A stretch of 64,000 bases of DNA from Hirschia litorea (GCF_042665075.1 NZ_JBHTBR010000004.1:186001-250000); one strand, 5' to 3'. Numbered from the stretch's first letter, positions 27,816 through 37,221 are shown. Notes: generated from the sequence alone by a model not told the origin. Translations and numbers: made by a program.

Positions 27816-28577
27816 TTATCGCGCGGACGCCAAAGCACGAACTATTGCCTCAGATGAAGGACGCCCAGCAAAACCATCAGCAGGTGCAACAGCTATAAGA
27901 AGCTGCTCCCCTTCTATGGAAAGCCCTGCTTTTTCACCTAAACGTAGCGATATTGCATTTACGCGAATGTCTTTACGAGCCTTCGCGCGCGCCAACCCTT
28001 TAGATGCTGTTTGCACAGCTTCAAGCGTCCAATCGGCATAATTAGTAAGGTCCGCATTCACTGTAATGGTGGGCGCTACCCCCAACACATCCGTCATCTG
28101 CTCAGACAGCAATTCCAGCTCAGCGATGAAATCAGCGGGGTGTGGCGGTGGTATGATCGCACCAGATCCTGCATCAAGCGATGTAGGAGCACCTTGTCGA
28201 TCCCCCATAGGGAATACGATGACATTGCCCAACTCAGTTACACGCAAAAACAACCGTCCCGTATCCGTACGATAAAACTGATCTCCACGCGGCCCATTAC
28301 TTGTATTCAAAGCATACACTTCGCCATCATCTTCATACTGAAGCAATGCATGCGGTCCGGTCCTATCGAACAAAAACCGCTTTCCCGACGACGAATCCAG
28401 ATAATAAGCCGGCCGCGTATTGGGAGCCAGTTGCGCATTCAACATGGAGACAAGATCAGCACTAGATGCACGTGGCGGATTATAAGCAATAGCAGGCGCA
28501 TTTAAACATGTCGTCAAAGCTGCACCGACCACAATAATCCGAGAGATGTTTCGACTTGGGTGTTTCATGAGTCTCAT
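27816..28577 (-). CDS. Secreted protein of unknown function (DUF4908-like)
   Basis: 253 residues with a cleavable signal peptide (hydrophobic segment ending APAIA) and a periplasmic body. Features seen are YYLDSSSGKRFLFDRTGPHALLQYEDDGEVYAL and FYRTDTGRLFLRVTELGNVIVF, which may form a beta-rich domain, followed by an alpha/beta part. The layout resembles the alphaproteobacterial DUF4908 family, recalled from memory and not confirmed. The stop lies 10 bases from the convergent gloB stop. Confidence 0.7.
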   Translation of the reverse strand: MRLMKHPSRNISRIIVVGAALTTCLNAPAIAYNPPRASSADLVSMLNAQLAPNTRPAYYLDSSSGKRFLFDRTGPHALLQYEDDGEVYALNTSNGPRGDQFYRTDTGRLFLRVTELGNVIVFPMGDRQGAPTSLDAGSGAIIPPPHPADFIAELELLSEQMTDVLGVAPTITVNADLTNYADWTLEAVQTASKGLARAKARKDIRVNAISLRLGEKAGLSIEGEQLLIAVAPADGFAGRPSSEAIVRALASAR

Positions 28578-28729
28578 AAGGCCCTTCGACTGGGGCAGAT
28601 TTTAGGCAGAATTGCTATCAATTTAGAAAGAAGCAGACATGTTTGCCAATACCGCTTCTTTCTTTCTCAATAGTGAGCCTAAGTTATTAACCCTAAATTT
28701 ATATCGAAAATCGGGCCTTATGATTGTTT

Positions 28730-29455
28730 CTATGATGGAATATATTGCCCACCATTCGCCGCCAAAGTCGCCCCTGTGACGAATGCAGCACCATCTGATG
28801 CTAAAAAAGACACACAAGACGCAATTTCAGAAGCCTTCCCGAGTCGCCCAACAGGGATTGATGAAACAATGCCTTCCAACACCTTTTCAGGCACCGCGCT
28901 TACCATTTCAGTGTCCGTATATCCTGGGCATATCGTGTTCACCGTGATCCCTTTACGCGCACTTTCCAAAGCCAGAGCTTTAGAAAAACCTATCAATCCA
29001 GCTTTTGCAGCTGAATAATTTGTTTGCCCCATTTGCCCTTTTTGCCCGTTGATCGACGATATATTGACAATGCGCCCCCACCCTTTTTCACGCATACCAT
29101 TTATAACAGCCTGCGACAGGTTGAAGGCAGATGTTAAATCCACACGGATCACATCATCCCATTGGGATCTGCTCATTTTGTGCAGCATTGCATCGCGGGT
29201 GATGCCTGCATTATTTACCAACACATCAATCGGCCCCAGCGTATCTTCTATTGCTTTCACGCCAGCCTGACACGCATCATAATCGCCCACATCAAATTTA
29301 AACACGTGAATTCCCAACGCCTCAGCACACGCATTTGCAGCTGCGTCATTGCCGCAATAATTTGCAGCAACCGTAAATCCATCTTTCAATAAATGTTCAG
29401 AAATTGCACGCCCTATCCCGCGCGTACCTCCTGTCACCAATGCTATTTTGCTCAT
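28730..29455 (-). CDS. phaB: Acetoacetyl-CoA reductase
   Basis: NADPH-dependent reductase making (R)-3-hydroxybutyryl-CoA for polyhydroxybutyrate. Classical SDR: VTGGTRGIGRAI at the N terminus, the NAG in VLVNNAGITRD, and the PhaB signature NISSINGQKGQMGQTNYSAAKAG carrying Ser, Tyr and Lys. The start at 29455 follows GGGAGAGG; an upstream start at 29488 would add 11 residues. It is divergent from phaR; phaA and phaC are not in the window. Confidence 0.95.
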   Translation of the reverse strand: MSKIALVTGGTRGIGRAISEHLLKDGFTVAANYCGNDAAANACAEALGIHVFKFDVGDYDACQAGVKAIEDTLGPIDVLVNNAGITRDAMLHKMSRSQWDDVIRVDLTSAFNLSQAVINGMREKGWGRIVNISSINGQKGQMGQTNYSAAKAGLIGFSKALALESARKGITVNTICPGYTDTEMVSAVPEKVLEGIVSSIPVGRLGKASEIASCVSFLASDGAAFVTGATLAANGGQYIPS

Positions 29456-29770
29456 TATGCCTCTCCCGTAACTGACATTCTTTGTCATCCCCAGCCTCGG
29501 TCGCGATCGGCATTATCTTTTGCAATGCTCATTATTTATCGCGCCAATTAGCAGCAGGTCAGTCTCCATAGGAAATACCATGTTGCACCGCAGCACAAGT
29601 CATATTATGATAGTAATTGAAGATATCTACTTATAGGCTATGAATGGTAGGTCCATTTGCGATTTGTGCAGAGCAATAGTAAGCCTGTCATCAAGAAAGA
29701 CGATTCGAGATAAAACGCACGAACGATCCGGGCAAGCCTGTATGCCCCTATAGTTTTGGAAGAAACCGAT
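29456..29770. other. phaB/phaR divergent intergenic region
   Basis: 315 bases with no credible gene. It holds a TGCnnnGCA site at 29584-29592 and other TGC/GCA words around 29520-29600, where both promoters should lie. Confidence 0.6.
29584..29592. promoter_or_regulatory. Candidate PhaR-binding site
   Basis: TGCACCGCA is a TGC-N3-GCA inverted repeat, similar to the CTGC-N3/4-GCAG sites reported for Paracoccus PhaR. Its location between phaB and phaR makes regulation of both plausible. Confidence 0.4.
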
Positions 29771-30418
29771 ATGACGACGTCCACTGGGAACGCCGATAAG
29801 ATCATTATCAAAAAATACGCCAATCGTCGTCTCTATGATACGAATGCAAGCGCCTATGTAACACTAGAACACTTAGCCCGACTCGTCAGAGAAAAGCGGG
29901 ATTTTATTGTTCAAGATGCAAAAACGGGAGAAGATTTAACCCGCAGCGTACTTACTCAAATTATATTCGAACAAGAAAACAGAGAAGAAGGCGTCTTGCC
30001 CATCAGTTTCTTGCGCCAAGTTATCCAACTTTACGGCGAAAGTATGCAATCAATTTTGCCGTCCTATCTTGAGCTCTCAATGAATACCTTCATAAGCCAA
30101 CAAGAAAAATGGCGTGAGCAGATGGAGAAAACAGCCCCCAGTTCAAGTGGGTCTTCTGTGTTCGAAACCCAGATTAGGCACAATATTTCGCTCTTTGAAG
30201 AGACGATGCGTATGTTTACCGCACCTCTCAAAGCTCAAAATTCGAGTGCCGAATCCACACCTTCACAAGAAAAAACTCACCCAGAAAGTGCGCCCAACGT
30301 CGGTAAAAACAAGGCGCACACTGAGAAAAGTGAAGAAACATCTGCTGCTTTGAGTGCGCTGCAACAACAAATGGCAGATATGCAGCGCCAGATCGAACAA
30401 TTGGCGAAGAACAACTAA
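29771..30418 (+). CDS. phaR: Polyhydroxyalkanoate synthesis repressor PhaR
   Basis: DNA- and PHB-binding regulator that releases phasin and pha promoters when polymer accumulates. The N-terminal PHB_acc_N domain is unmistakable (KIIIKKYANRRLYDTNASAYVTLEHLARLVREK), followed by the accumulation-associated repeat FEQENREEGVLPISFLRQVIQLYG. The C terminus is variable, Ser/Glu-rich, and ends in a coiled coil (QQQMADMQRQIEQLAKN). The start at 29771 has GGAAG 8 bases upstream; a TTG at 29756 is less likely. Confidence 0.94.
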   Translation: MTTSTGNADKIIIKKYANRRLYDTNASAYVTLEHLARLVREKRDFIVQDAKTGEDLTRSVLTQIIFEQENREEGVLPISFLRQVIQLYGESMQSILPSYLELSMNTFISQQEKWREQMEKTAPSSSGSSVFETQIRHNISLFEETMRMFTAPLKAQNSSAESTPSQEKTHPESAPNVGKNKAHTEKSEETSAALSALQQQMADMQRQIEQLAKNN

Positions 30419-30495
30419 CACTTATTCGCGACAACAATCATCTGGCTACCCAATCCACCCTCAACAGGTGGCAAGCTTTTTGCTAGATATTGGTT

Positions 30496-30837
30496 ATGCG
30501 AATCTCTTCTCTCTCTCCGGTGAACTCCACCACACGCCGTTATACGGAACACACACAAGATCGTCGTGTGAGAGCACAAGAGCGTCGTCAATATGATCGC
30601 CGCAAGCAAGCACGCACAAATTCCCAACAACGTGCTCAGCACACAAGCGGTCATGCGGATGCAACAAATACAAGCACACCCACAACGCTACCAAGTGCAA
30701 TCTTCGTTGCCCACATTATCGGGCAACAAGAAAATCAGCTTAATAAAAATTTTAAAAGCAATGATATCGCTGCAGAGAAGGCTTATGACAAAATCGTCAA
30801 CCCATATCTGCGTCCGCTGCACTCACATAGCGCATAG
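30496..30837 (+). CDS. Small basic protein of unknown function
   Basis: 113 residues downstream of phaR in the same direction (about 75 bases apart). The N-terminal half is rich in Arg and Gln (TTRRYTEHTQDRRVRAQERR), the middle is Ser/Thr-rich, and the end has a hydrophobic patch SAIFVAHIIGQQ and an AYDKIVNPYL motif. The layout recalls short alphaproteobacterial proteins with a hydrophobic FLAQLI-type motif near the end, but no family can be named. A weak hairpin with a T run (about 30455-30480) lies between it and phaR. Confidence 0.55.
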   Translation: MRISSLSPVNSTTRRYTEHTQDRRVRAQERRQYDRRKQARTNSQQRAQHTSGHADATNTSTPTTLPSAIFVAHIIGQQENQLNKNFKSNDIAAEKAYDKIVNPYLRPLHSHSA

Positions 30838-30880
30838 CGTTCATTGTTACGTTTGAGATAAAGTCTAAATAAAACTCTTC

Positions 30881-31264
30881 CTAGCGGCCGTTTTTGTCGA
30901 GCTTGGTCAACACCATCTCCAACAAGCCTTCTATGCGATCTATACGCTCGTGCAGTCCCATAATCATTTCACGGCTTACACCACCACCATTTTCATCTGG
31001 TTGATTGAAGCTGTCAGCTTTATCTTGTCGCTTGGTTTCCTGCGCAAGATCGCCCACGCCGCAATATTTCGCGACGATTTCTGGATTTACAGACAATGTG
31101 TCAGCAAATGAATAAATTTCAGAAACACTAATTGCACGACGATCATCAAAAATCATATCGACTTCATCAATCGACATGCCTGAATTGCGTGCAAGACTAT
31201 CACGTCCAAGTCCAAGCGACTTCAACCGATCGTCAAACCAGTCATAGTCAAAAAAGAGCGCCAT
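30881..31264 (-). CDS. Small HTH-like (XRE/Cro type) protein
   Basis: 127 residues from the ATG at 31264, which has AGGTG about 6 bases upstream; a GTG three codons earlier is possible. Residues about 10-60 (DDRLKSLGLGRDSLARNSGM followed by SIDEVDMIFDDRRAISVSEIYSFADTL) read like a short helix-turn-helix of the Cro/C1 class. A polar linker and a C-terminal helix (MIMGLHERIDRIEGLLEMVLTKLDK) likely form a coiled coil. It lies 15 bases after the membrane-protein gene and is probably co-transcribed with it. Function unknown. Confidence 0.7.
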   Translation of the reverse strand: MALFFDYDWFDDRLKSLGLGRDSLARNSGMSIDEVDMIFDDRRAISVSEIYSFADTLSVNPEIVAKYCGVGDLAQETKRQDKADSFNQPDENGGGVSREMIMGLHERIDRIEGLLEMVLTKLDKNGR

Positions 31265-31278
31265 TGAGGACACCTACT

Positions 31279-31863
31279 CTACCTTCCAAACCCTTCACCG
31301 ACCGCAAAGTCACGACGGGCTGATACAATTGTTACAACAACACCGGCCAATACATCCAAGAGACACATGATCGATAGGATGAAGAATACAGAGGTTGCGA
31401 AATTTTTGAACAGCAAAAACTCAACGAGCGCCACAATAAACAGTAACATCGACACGGCGTGGTTCATGATTGTTGCTGCGCCTGTGCTTGTGGATTTCAA
31501 AACTTCCATAAACAAGAATGCAAGTCCAAGAATAAGCAATATGTCACCAGATGAAATGGCCCATTCTGTATTGTCGGCAACCATCGGAATATTCCACACA
31601 GGCGCATTCAATAGCTTCAACATGTGAGGCGTTTTATCTAATGCCACTGCCGCACCATCAACAACCTGAACCGCTGGATCATCCGCACTGCGTGAAAAAG
31701 CAAGCAGGTTATAAATAATGATTGGAATAGAAAGCAGCGGAAAAATTCCAAAAAGTGCGCGCATGCCTTGTCCCCTGTCAGATGGTTTTGTCTTTTGCTT
31801 AGACGATTTTGAGGATTTGTCATCCAAACGTCCAGCAGCACCCGTAACCAAAAAATCAAACAT
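31279..31863 (-). CDS. Small integral membrane protein of unknown function
   Basis: 194 residues with a basic, Lys/Ser-rich N terminus and four predicted transmembrane segments (FGIFPLLSIPIIIYNLLAF; DILLILGLAFLFMEVL; MLLFIVALVEFLLF; VFFILSIMCLLDVLAGVVVTI). The loop between TM1 and TM2 is periplasmic-like. It is the first gene of a leftward pair with the small HTH-like protein. The arrangement resembles conserved alphaproteobacterial membrane proteins of unknown role. Confidence 0.75.
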   Translation of the reverse strand: MFDFLVTGAAGRLDDKSSKSSKQKTKPSDRGQGMRALFGIFPLLSIPIIIYNLLAFSRSADDPAVQVVDGAAVALDKTPHMLKLLNAPVWNIPMVADNTEWAISSGDILLILGLAFLFMEVLKSTSTGAATIMNHAVSMLLFIVALVEFLLFKNFATSVFFILSIMCLLDVLAGVVVTIVSARRDFAVGEGFGR

Positions 31864-31924
31864 TTGAAAGTCCCAAGCTCACCTATACGCCGCTATGATG
31901 CAAGGTGACGCAAAGGAAATTCTA

Positions 31925-32686
31925 TTAAAGTTCGTCCATCCCCCCTGGGTGACGACGACGTTTTCTCAACCATAACACACCGCGCAAATCGGAAAAGGCC
32001 ACAGCTAACCGACCAAGATTCGTATATTTAGAAATACCAAACTCGCGTTGTTTATGGCTCACAGGCACAGCTTCCACCTCATAGCCCTCCGCCTTCATCA
32101 AAGCAGGCATATAGCGGTGCATGTGATCAAAATAAGGGAGCATCATAAAGGCGTCGCGTTTAAATGCCTTCGCACCACACCCTGAATCACTATGCTCATC
32201 TTTAAGAAGCTTCTGACGTACTTGGTTTGCAAGACGTGAACCGAATTTTTTCCATGAAGAATCTTGGCGCTTGGCACGTACACCTTGAACAAGTGCGAGA
32301 TTGCTTGGACCATCAGAGCGCGTGAGTTTTGCTACCAATGCAGGGATATCTACTGGAGGATTTTGTCCATCTCCATCAAGTGTCGCTATCACGGGGGCTT
32401 TTGCAACTAATACACCTGTTCGAATAGCACGGCTTTGACCTGCATTCGAGCGGTGTCCAACAACACGCAATGCTGGGAATTTATCTTTCATAGCCACTAA
32501 TTTTGCGCGGGTATCATCAGTAGATGCATCATCTACCAAAATCATCTCATAGGCGCGCCCATCAAGTGCTTCTGCAATTTCAGCAACAAGAATTTCCACA
32601 TTCCCCGATTCATTGTGAACAGGAATAACAACAGAAATTTCAAGAGCGCCCTGTGCGACTTCTTTTGATTGGCTTAATTCAGACAA
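31925..32686 (-). CDS. Family 2 glycosyltransferase, dolichyl-phosphate-mannose-synthase-like
   Basis: Likely transfers a sugar to a polyprenyl phosphate on the cytoplasmic face of the inner membrane, supplying a lipid-linked donor. The GT2 fold is clear: VVIPVHNESGNVEILV, LVDDASTDDTRA and the metal-binding DGDGQNPP. The 253-residue protein has no C-terminal membrane anchors. Translation begins at TTG with an AAGG upstream; no alternative start precedes the conserved domain. It is divergent from the GT39 protein at 32993, which could use its lipid-linked product (inference). Confidence 0.87.
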   Translation of the reverse strand: MSELSQSKEVAQGALEISVVIPVHNESGNVEILVAEIAEALDGRAYEMILVDDASTDDTRAKLVAMKDKFPALRVVGHRSNAGQSRAIRTGVLVAKAPVIATLDGDGQNPPVDIPALVAKLTRSDGPSNLALVQGVRAKRQDSSWKKFGSRLANQVRQKLLKDEHSDSGCGAKAFKRDAFMMLPYFDHMHRYMPALMKAEGYEVEAVPVSHKQREFGISKYTNLGRLAVAFSDLRGVLWLRKRRRHPGGMDEL

Positions 32687-32992
32687 TTTCTACGCCTTTT
32701 CCCGATACACTAACACTATATTTGACCCATCCAGACATTCCCACGCAGGGATTACAAGGGGCTTAAATCGTGTTTATAGGCATTTGCCTAGACAACGAAA
32801 TAAAAAACATGCGAAAATTACATACCACGCCCTTAGGCCTCCTCACAAATAATGTGACGTCTGCATGAGTGCTAATTGCAATTTTTTATGGCGTCAAAAG
32901 CCATAGCATGTTCAAAGACACCAAATACTGATTTGCCAAACACACCTTTCGTCTGCACACTTGTCCCAGACAGAAAGTTTCAGGATACGCCG
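32687..32992. other. Divergent promoter region between GT2 and ArnT-like genes
   Basis: 306 bases, A+T-rich, without a convincing ORF or RNA. GGCATTTGCC near 32778-32787 is a short palindrome. The N-terminal extension of the longer GT39 reading lies here and looks non-coding. Confidence 0.5.
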
Positions 32993-34882
32993 ATGCAAAT
33001 TTTCGACACGCTCGCCAAAGGGGTTCGCCCCTATATCGTGATCCCTCTCTTACTCGCTGTGTTGTCACTCCCCGGTGTTTTCTCAATGCCCGTGATGGAT
33101 CGCGATGAGGCCCGTTTCACGCAAGCATCTTCGCAAATGCTGGAAACAGATGATTATGTTGTGATCCGATTTCACGATGGCTTACGCAATAAAAAACCTG
33201 TCGGGATCCATTGGCTCCAGGCCGCGAGTGTCGCAAGTCTTTCTGATGTGGATGATCGTCAAATTTGGGCTTTTCGTGTCCCCTCATTTTTAGGTGCAAT
33301 CCTAGCTGCTCTTTCAACTTTCTGGGCAGCCTCTTGTATGTTTTCACGACGTGGTGCGCTCATATCATCCATATTGCTTGGCGCGACGCTTCTTTTGTCG
33401 TCAGAAGCACACATCGCTAAGACAGACGCTGCGATGGTGGGTTTCATAGCCCTAGCAATGGCATGTCTGGCGCAGTTCAGAGTAAGAGCAAACACACAGC
33501 AGGCCACAAGCAAGGGGGGGAGCAAGCCCTATGCTGTTGGCAATAAAGTGCTTGCAATCGTGTTTTGGTTTGCCCTTGCTTGGGGGGTACTCATCAAAGG
33601 TCCCGTCGCCCCTATGGTCGTAGGGCTTGCTATAGCAGGGCTGGCACTTTGGGAACGCAGATACAACTGGCTGAAACCATTGATATTTTGGCCCGGCCCA
33701 ATCTTATTTATATGGATAGCTTTGCCTTGGTTCATCGCGGTCCACTTTGCGACAGATGGGGCATTCTTGCATGAATCTGTAGAAGTAGACCTTGGCCCCA
33801 AACTCGTCTCCGGTGCAGAAGGTCACAGCGCCCCTCCAGGCACGCATTTGCTTGGCCTTCCCCTCATGATGTGGCCCTCCATACTCTTCCTTATACCCGG
33901 GCTAGCTTTAACATTTAAACAAGCATTTCAACCAGTTAAGACAACCAAGAACAAGCCAATTCCACTATCTGCTTGGAAATTTTTGCTTGCTTGGGCAATC
34001 CCAACTTGGATCGTTTTTGAGGCCATGCCAACGAAACTCGCCCATTATCCAATGCCCACATACCCAGCATTGGCAATGATGGCAGGTATAGCCTTAGATT
34101 ACTTCCTCTCAAACAATAAAAATGCCCCTCCAGCTTGGAGCCGCTGGCTATCTCTCGCGCTGTTTGGGATCGGATCACTTGTCCTTCTGGCCATTCTATC
34201 TCCATGGGGGCTGGCCGCATTGCGCAATGACGCTGCCAGTGATTTTGGCGGTGAAGCCCTTCGAGTGATGAGCGTTTGGAATGCTGATTGGCAGGCAGTT
34301 GGCGCTCCTATATGGCCTTTCGCATTGGCGATAATTGTGACTGTATCCACAGCTTATTTCTTTATAAAACAACAGTTTGATGCGGCATTGATCAGCCTTG
34401 TCGTATGTGCACTCGTCGTTGGCGTTAGCCTGCGCACAGTCATTTTGCCAAATCAAACATGGGTGATTGCAACAGACGCAGCGATGAAAGCGCTAGAAGG
34501 TGTCTGCGGCTTCCCTAAAGACAGCGCAGCCCACAAACGCACCCTTATAGAATGCGCCTACGCAACGCCCCCCAGCAAAGTACGCGCGATAACTTATGCA
34601 GAGCCGAGTTTCGTTTTTTCGTTGAATGGGAAAATATTGCTTCCGCCCAAAGCGAACTCTACTCTGCCGCCAATTGCTGAAGATGCGCGCCCTGTTTGGC
34701 TAATCAACATTAATAAACCTGTTGGTTTACAAGCATTTAGAGAAATTATTTCTCAAGCTGCATCTGCCGACCGTTGCGTACAGATATCTCGTGAGTTTGT
34801 GAAAAATTACTCAAACAATGATGCGTCCGAACTTGTCGCAATCGCTGTAAATCCAACAAATTGCGCAGATTCATCGAGTTAA
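32993..34882 (+). CDS. ArnT-like GT39 membrane glycosyltransferase
   Basis: Integral membrane transferase that moves a sugar from a polyprenyl-phosphate donor to lipid A, protein or another periplasmic acceptor. The 629-residue protein has the N-terminal PMT_2 signature MPVMDRDEARFTQASSQML with the catalytic Asp-Glu, a second HWLQAAS motif, about a dozen hydrophobic segments and a soluble C-terminal domain. The start at 32993 has AGGA 7 bases upstream; an upstream start (32876) adds 39 unlikely residues. Its neighbour is a DPM-like GT2, the kind of enzyme that makes such donors. The sugar and acceptor are unknown. Confidence 0.87.
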   Translation: MQIFDTLAKGVRPYIVIPLLLAVLSLPGVFSMPVMDRDEARFTQASSQMLETDDYVVIRFHDGLRNKKPVGIHWLQAASVASLSDVDDRQIWAFRVPSFLGAILAALSTFWAASCMFSRRGALISSILLGATLLLSSEAHIAKTDAAMVGFIALAMACLAQFRVRANTQQATSKGGSKPYAVGNKVLAIVFWFALAWGVLIKGPVAPMVVGLAIAGLALWERRYNWLKPLIFWPGPILFIWIALPWFIAVHFATDGAFLHESVEVDLGPKLVSGAEGHSAPPGTHLLGLPLMMWPSILFLIPGLALTFKQAFQPVKTTKNKPIPLSAWKFLLAWAIPTWIVFEAMPTKLAHYPMPTYPALAMMAGIALDYFLSNNKNAPPAWSRWLSLALFGIGSLVLLAILSPWGLAALRNDAASDFGGEALRVMSVWNADWQAVGAPIWPFALAIIVTVSTAYFFIKQQFDAALISLVVCALVVGVSLRTVILPNQTWVIATDAAMKALEGVCGFPKDSAAHKRTLIECAYATPPSKVRAITYAEPSFVFSLNGKILLPPKANSTLPPIAEDARPVWLININKPVGLQAFREIISQAASADRCVQISREFVKNYSNNDASELVAIAVNPTNCADSSS

Positions 34883-34927
34883 TTTAGCTGCACCCGCTTC
34901 GCTGTCGCCAATAAAATGAAAGCAGCC

Positions 34928-35917
34928 TCAAGCGCGTGCAGGTTTAAACAGTTTCCAGCGCCCGCTACGCAATCCTCGCTTGGCACCGCCTATTGTGGAG
35001 CGACCAAGGCTGCGTCCAATCAACAAGATTGCAAACAACGGAATCAGCATACAGGCCAAAATGCGTTCTGGGTGTGCCTTTGCAAACTTACGGAAATACA
35101 GCCCCAGTCCCCACGCTTTCTGCCACTCAATCTTATAATTGGGCGCATCACTTGTTCCTCCATGATGCAGCGCCCCCGCTAAGGGCGTGTAGTACACCCC
35201 GCCATTGGCCGTTTCTTGAGCCCGTCGACAAATATCGATGTCTTCTACATGTAAGAAATAGTCTTCATCAAAGCCATCCAGTAATTCAAAGCCATTTCGT
35301 GACATATACATCAAAGCACCAGAAACGACGGGCATTTCCACTGGGCCAACAGGTGGCGCATCACGCAAACGGTTCACATCGGCGAAAATCGGATGAAGAC
35401 GTTCAAACAGACTTAGCCCGGTATAGGTCACCATTGCTGATGTAAGGCGCAACATACGACGACGTCCGCCCCGCTGCTCTCGACCTTTTGAATCAAAGAT
35501 ACGTCCCCCTACGATCCAAGGTTCAGCACGATTTTCAGCAGCCTCTTCCAAAGCAGCAACCGACCCTCTTCTCAATATAGCATCTGGGTTTAAAAATAGC
35601 ATGCGATCACCTGTCGCTTGCCGCGCTCCCAGATTAGAACCTCTGGCGAAGCCAACATTTCCATGACCACTAATGAGCTGAACTCGACTTCTGTATCTAT
35701 CGGCAAACCTGTTCAAAAAACCTAAATCGCGCGGTGGATTACCGTTATTAACGATCACAATTTCATCGATTTGAGGGTCAGTTATCAAAGCGTCAAGGCA
35801 ATCACGCAGCGCTGGTCCGGTGTGATAAGAAACAATGATTGCAGAGACTGACGGAAGATTTTCAATAGACTGATTTACCAACGCCCATATGGAACGTGTT
35901 TTTGCTTGGTTAATCAT
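34928..35917 (-). CDS. Family 2 glycosyltransferase (rhamnosyltransferase-like)
   Basis: 329-residue cytoplasmic-face GT2. It shows VSAIIVSYHTGPALRDCL, the donor-binding IVNNGN, GNVGFARGSNLGARQATGD, the metal motif FLNPDA (DxD variant), and the acceptor-site segment DEDYFLHVEDIDICRR. A C-terminal hydrophobic stretch (MLIPLFAILLIG) may anchor it. It lies 27 bases downstream of the O-antigen-ligase-like gene and shares its direction, so the two probably build the same surface glycan. Confidence 0.88.
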   Translation of the reverse strand: MINQAKTRSIWALVNQSIENLPSVSAIIVSYHTGPALRDCLDALITDPQIDEIVIVNNGNPPRDLGFLNRFADRYRSRVQLISGHGNVGFARGSNLGARQATGDRMLFLNPDAILRRGSVAALEEAAENRAEPWIVGGRIFDSKGREQRGGRRRMLRLTSAMVTYTGLSLFERLHPIFADVNRLRDAPPVGPVEMPVVSGALMYMSRNGFELLDGFDEDYFLHVEDIDICRRAQETANGGVYYTPLAGALHHGGTSDAPNYKIEWQKAWGLGLYFRKFAKAHPERILACMLIPLFAILLIGRSLGRSTIGGAKRGLRSGRWKLFKPARA

Positions 35918-35944
35918 GTATTCCGCCCTTTTACTAATACTATA

Positions 35945-37159
35945 CTATTCATCGACCCACGCATTTCGCAACAAAATCACGAACCCCACCGCCACAACGA
36001 CTAACGCCCACCACCAGTCATTCCACAGACTGAAAGAAAAAGTGCATATGGCTAAACACCCTGCCCACAGACCACATGCGGCTGATGCAGCATTCGGCCC
36101 TATTTCTGATGGTGCTGGCAGCCTGCGTCCCAACAAAAACACTGCCAGTGCAACTAAACAAACTCCGACATACCCTGTTTCGACCCAAATGTGTAAAAAC
36201 ATATTATGGGCATGCCACGGAATTATCCGCTCACCTTTCCATACACCTTCTTGGAAAACTGCATCAAATGTCCTCAGCGCATCCAGACCTCTGCCCCAAA
36301 TAGGAGCATCTGAGGTCTGACGAATAACATCACTCCAGATTTCAACGCGCCAAAGGAAAGACAATTCCAACGCTTCTTTTCTATCTCCTAATACTGCTAT
36401 TAAAACGCTAAAAATTACTGGTGAGAGAATGACAAAAACACCAGTTCCATATCCTATTACGCGAAATGTATATTTTCCACACACCTGAGGCAAGAACATA
36501 AATAACCACGCAATCACGATTGCAACTGCCGCCGCCGTAGCACTTAAAGAATTCAAGTAATAAGCCGTTGAAAAACAAAACACGGCAGAAACCAAGCCCC
36601 TGAATGCTCCAAGATATTGCTTAGAATTATGAATTAAACTCATAAGGATAATCGCACCGATCCCGAAAGTGGTGGCATTCCTACTGAGATTTAAGATTGC
36701 GGATGCTTCATCTGTGATTAAGGGCTCAAACAGATCATAAACGGCCTCTCGGTTATGCATAATGATAACCAAACTAAGCCCCTGCAATACCAAACTCACA
36801 ATGAGCGTATTTATCGCCCATTGCGATGGTTTTGATGCAATCTTCTGTACCCCCGCCAAAGCAATTCCCCCAAAAATAGCAATCAATGCTATTCGCAGAA
36901 CGGCAGAGCGAACATTAAAATCACCTTTCGCGAAATTAATATCCACCAGCGGAGTTGTATATGGGGACCAAAGAGAAGTGATCGCAGCATAGATAATTGC
37001 AACGATCAGCACACCTATATAGGGATAGAATTGCAGTTCTTTTTTACAAAACAGCGCTGAAATTCCAATAATTCCAACAAGTGGCACAAATCCCAATGCC
37101 CCAGCGAATGAGACTGGCAACCACACAATAGCAGCAAATAACCAAGGAATGGCCGACAT
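35945..37159 (-). CDS. O-antigen ligase/polymerase-like membrane protein (Wzy_C type)
   Basis: 404 residues with ten or more transmembrane segments. The large periplasmic loop carries an Arg-rich SFLWRVEIWSDVIR and the family's HAHNMFLHIWVETGYVG motif, with the conserved His. Such proteins either join O-antigen to lipid A-core (WaaL) or polymerise repeat units (Wzy), and sequence alone does not separate these. Followed closely by the GT2 at 34928. Confidence 0.85.
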   Translation of the reverse strand: MSAIPWLFAAIVWLPVSFAGALGFVPLVGIIGISALFCKKELQFYPYIGVLIVAIIYAAITSLWSPYTTPLVDINFAKGDFNVRSAVLRIALIAIFGGIALAGVQKIASKPSQWAINTLIVSLVLQGLSLVIIMHNREAVYDLFEPLITDEASAILNLSRNATTFGIGAIILMSLIHNSKQYLGAFRGLVSAVFCFSTAYYLNSLSATAAAVAIVIAWLFMFLPQVCGKYTFRVIGYGTGVFVILSPVIFSVLIAVLGDRKEALELSFLWRVEIWSDVIRQTSDAPIWGRGLDALRTFDAVFQEGVWKGERIIPWHAHNMFLHIWVETGYVGVCLVALAVFLLGRRLPAPSEIGPNAASAACGLWAGCLAICTFSFSLWNDWWWALVVVAVGFVILLRNAWVDE

Positions 37160-37221
37160 CTACTTCACTTTACTAACCGATGCACAACAAGAATGTTGTA
37201 CTCCCCCTCCAATACTTAACA

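Noticed and set aside
32876..32992. Extended N terminus of the ArnT-like protein
   Set aside because: The 39 residues are not hydrophobic or conserved in type, and the ATG at 32993 has a good ribosome site.
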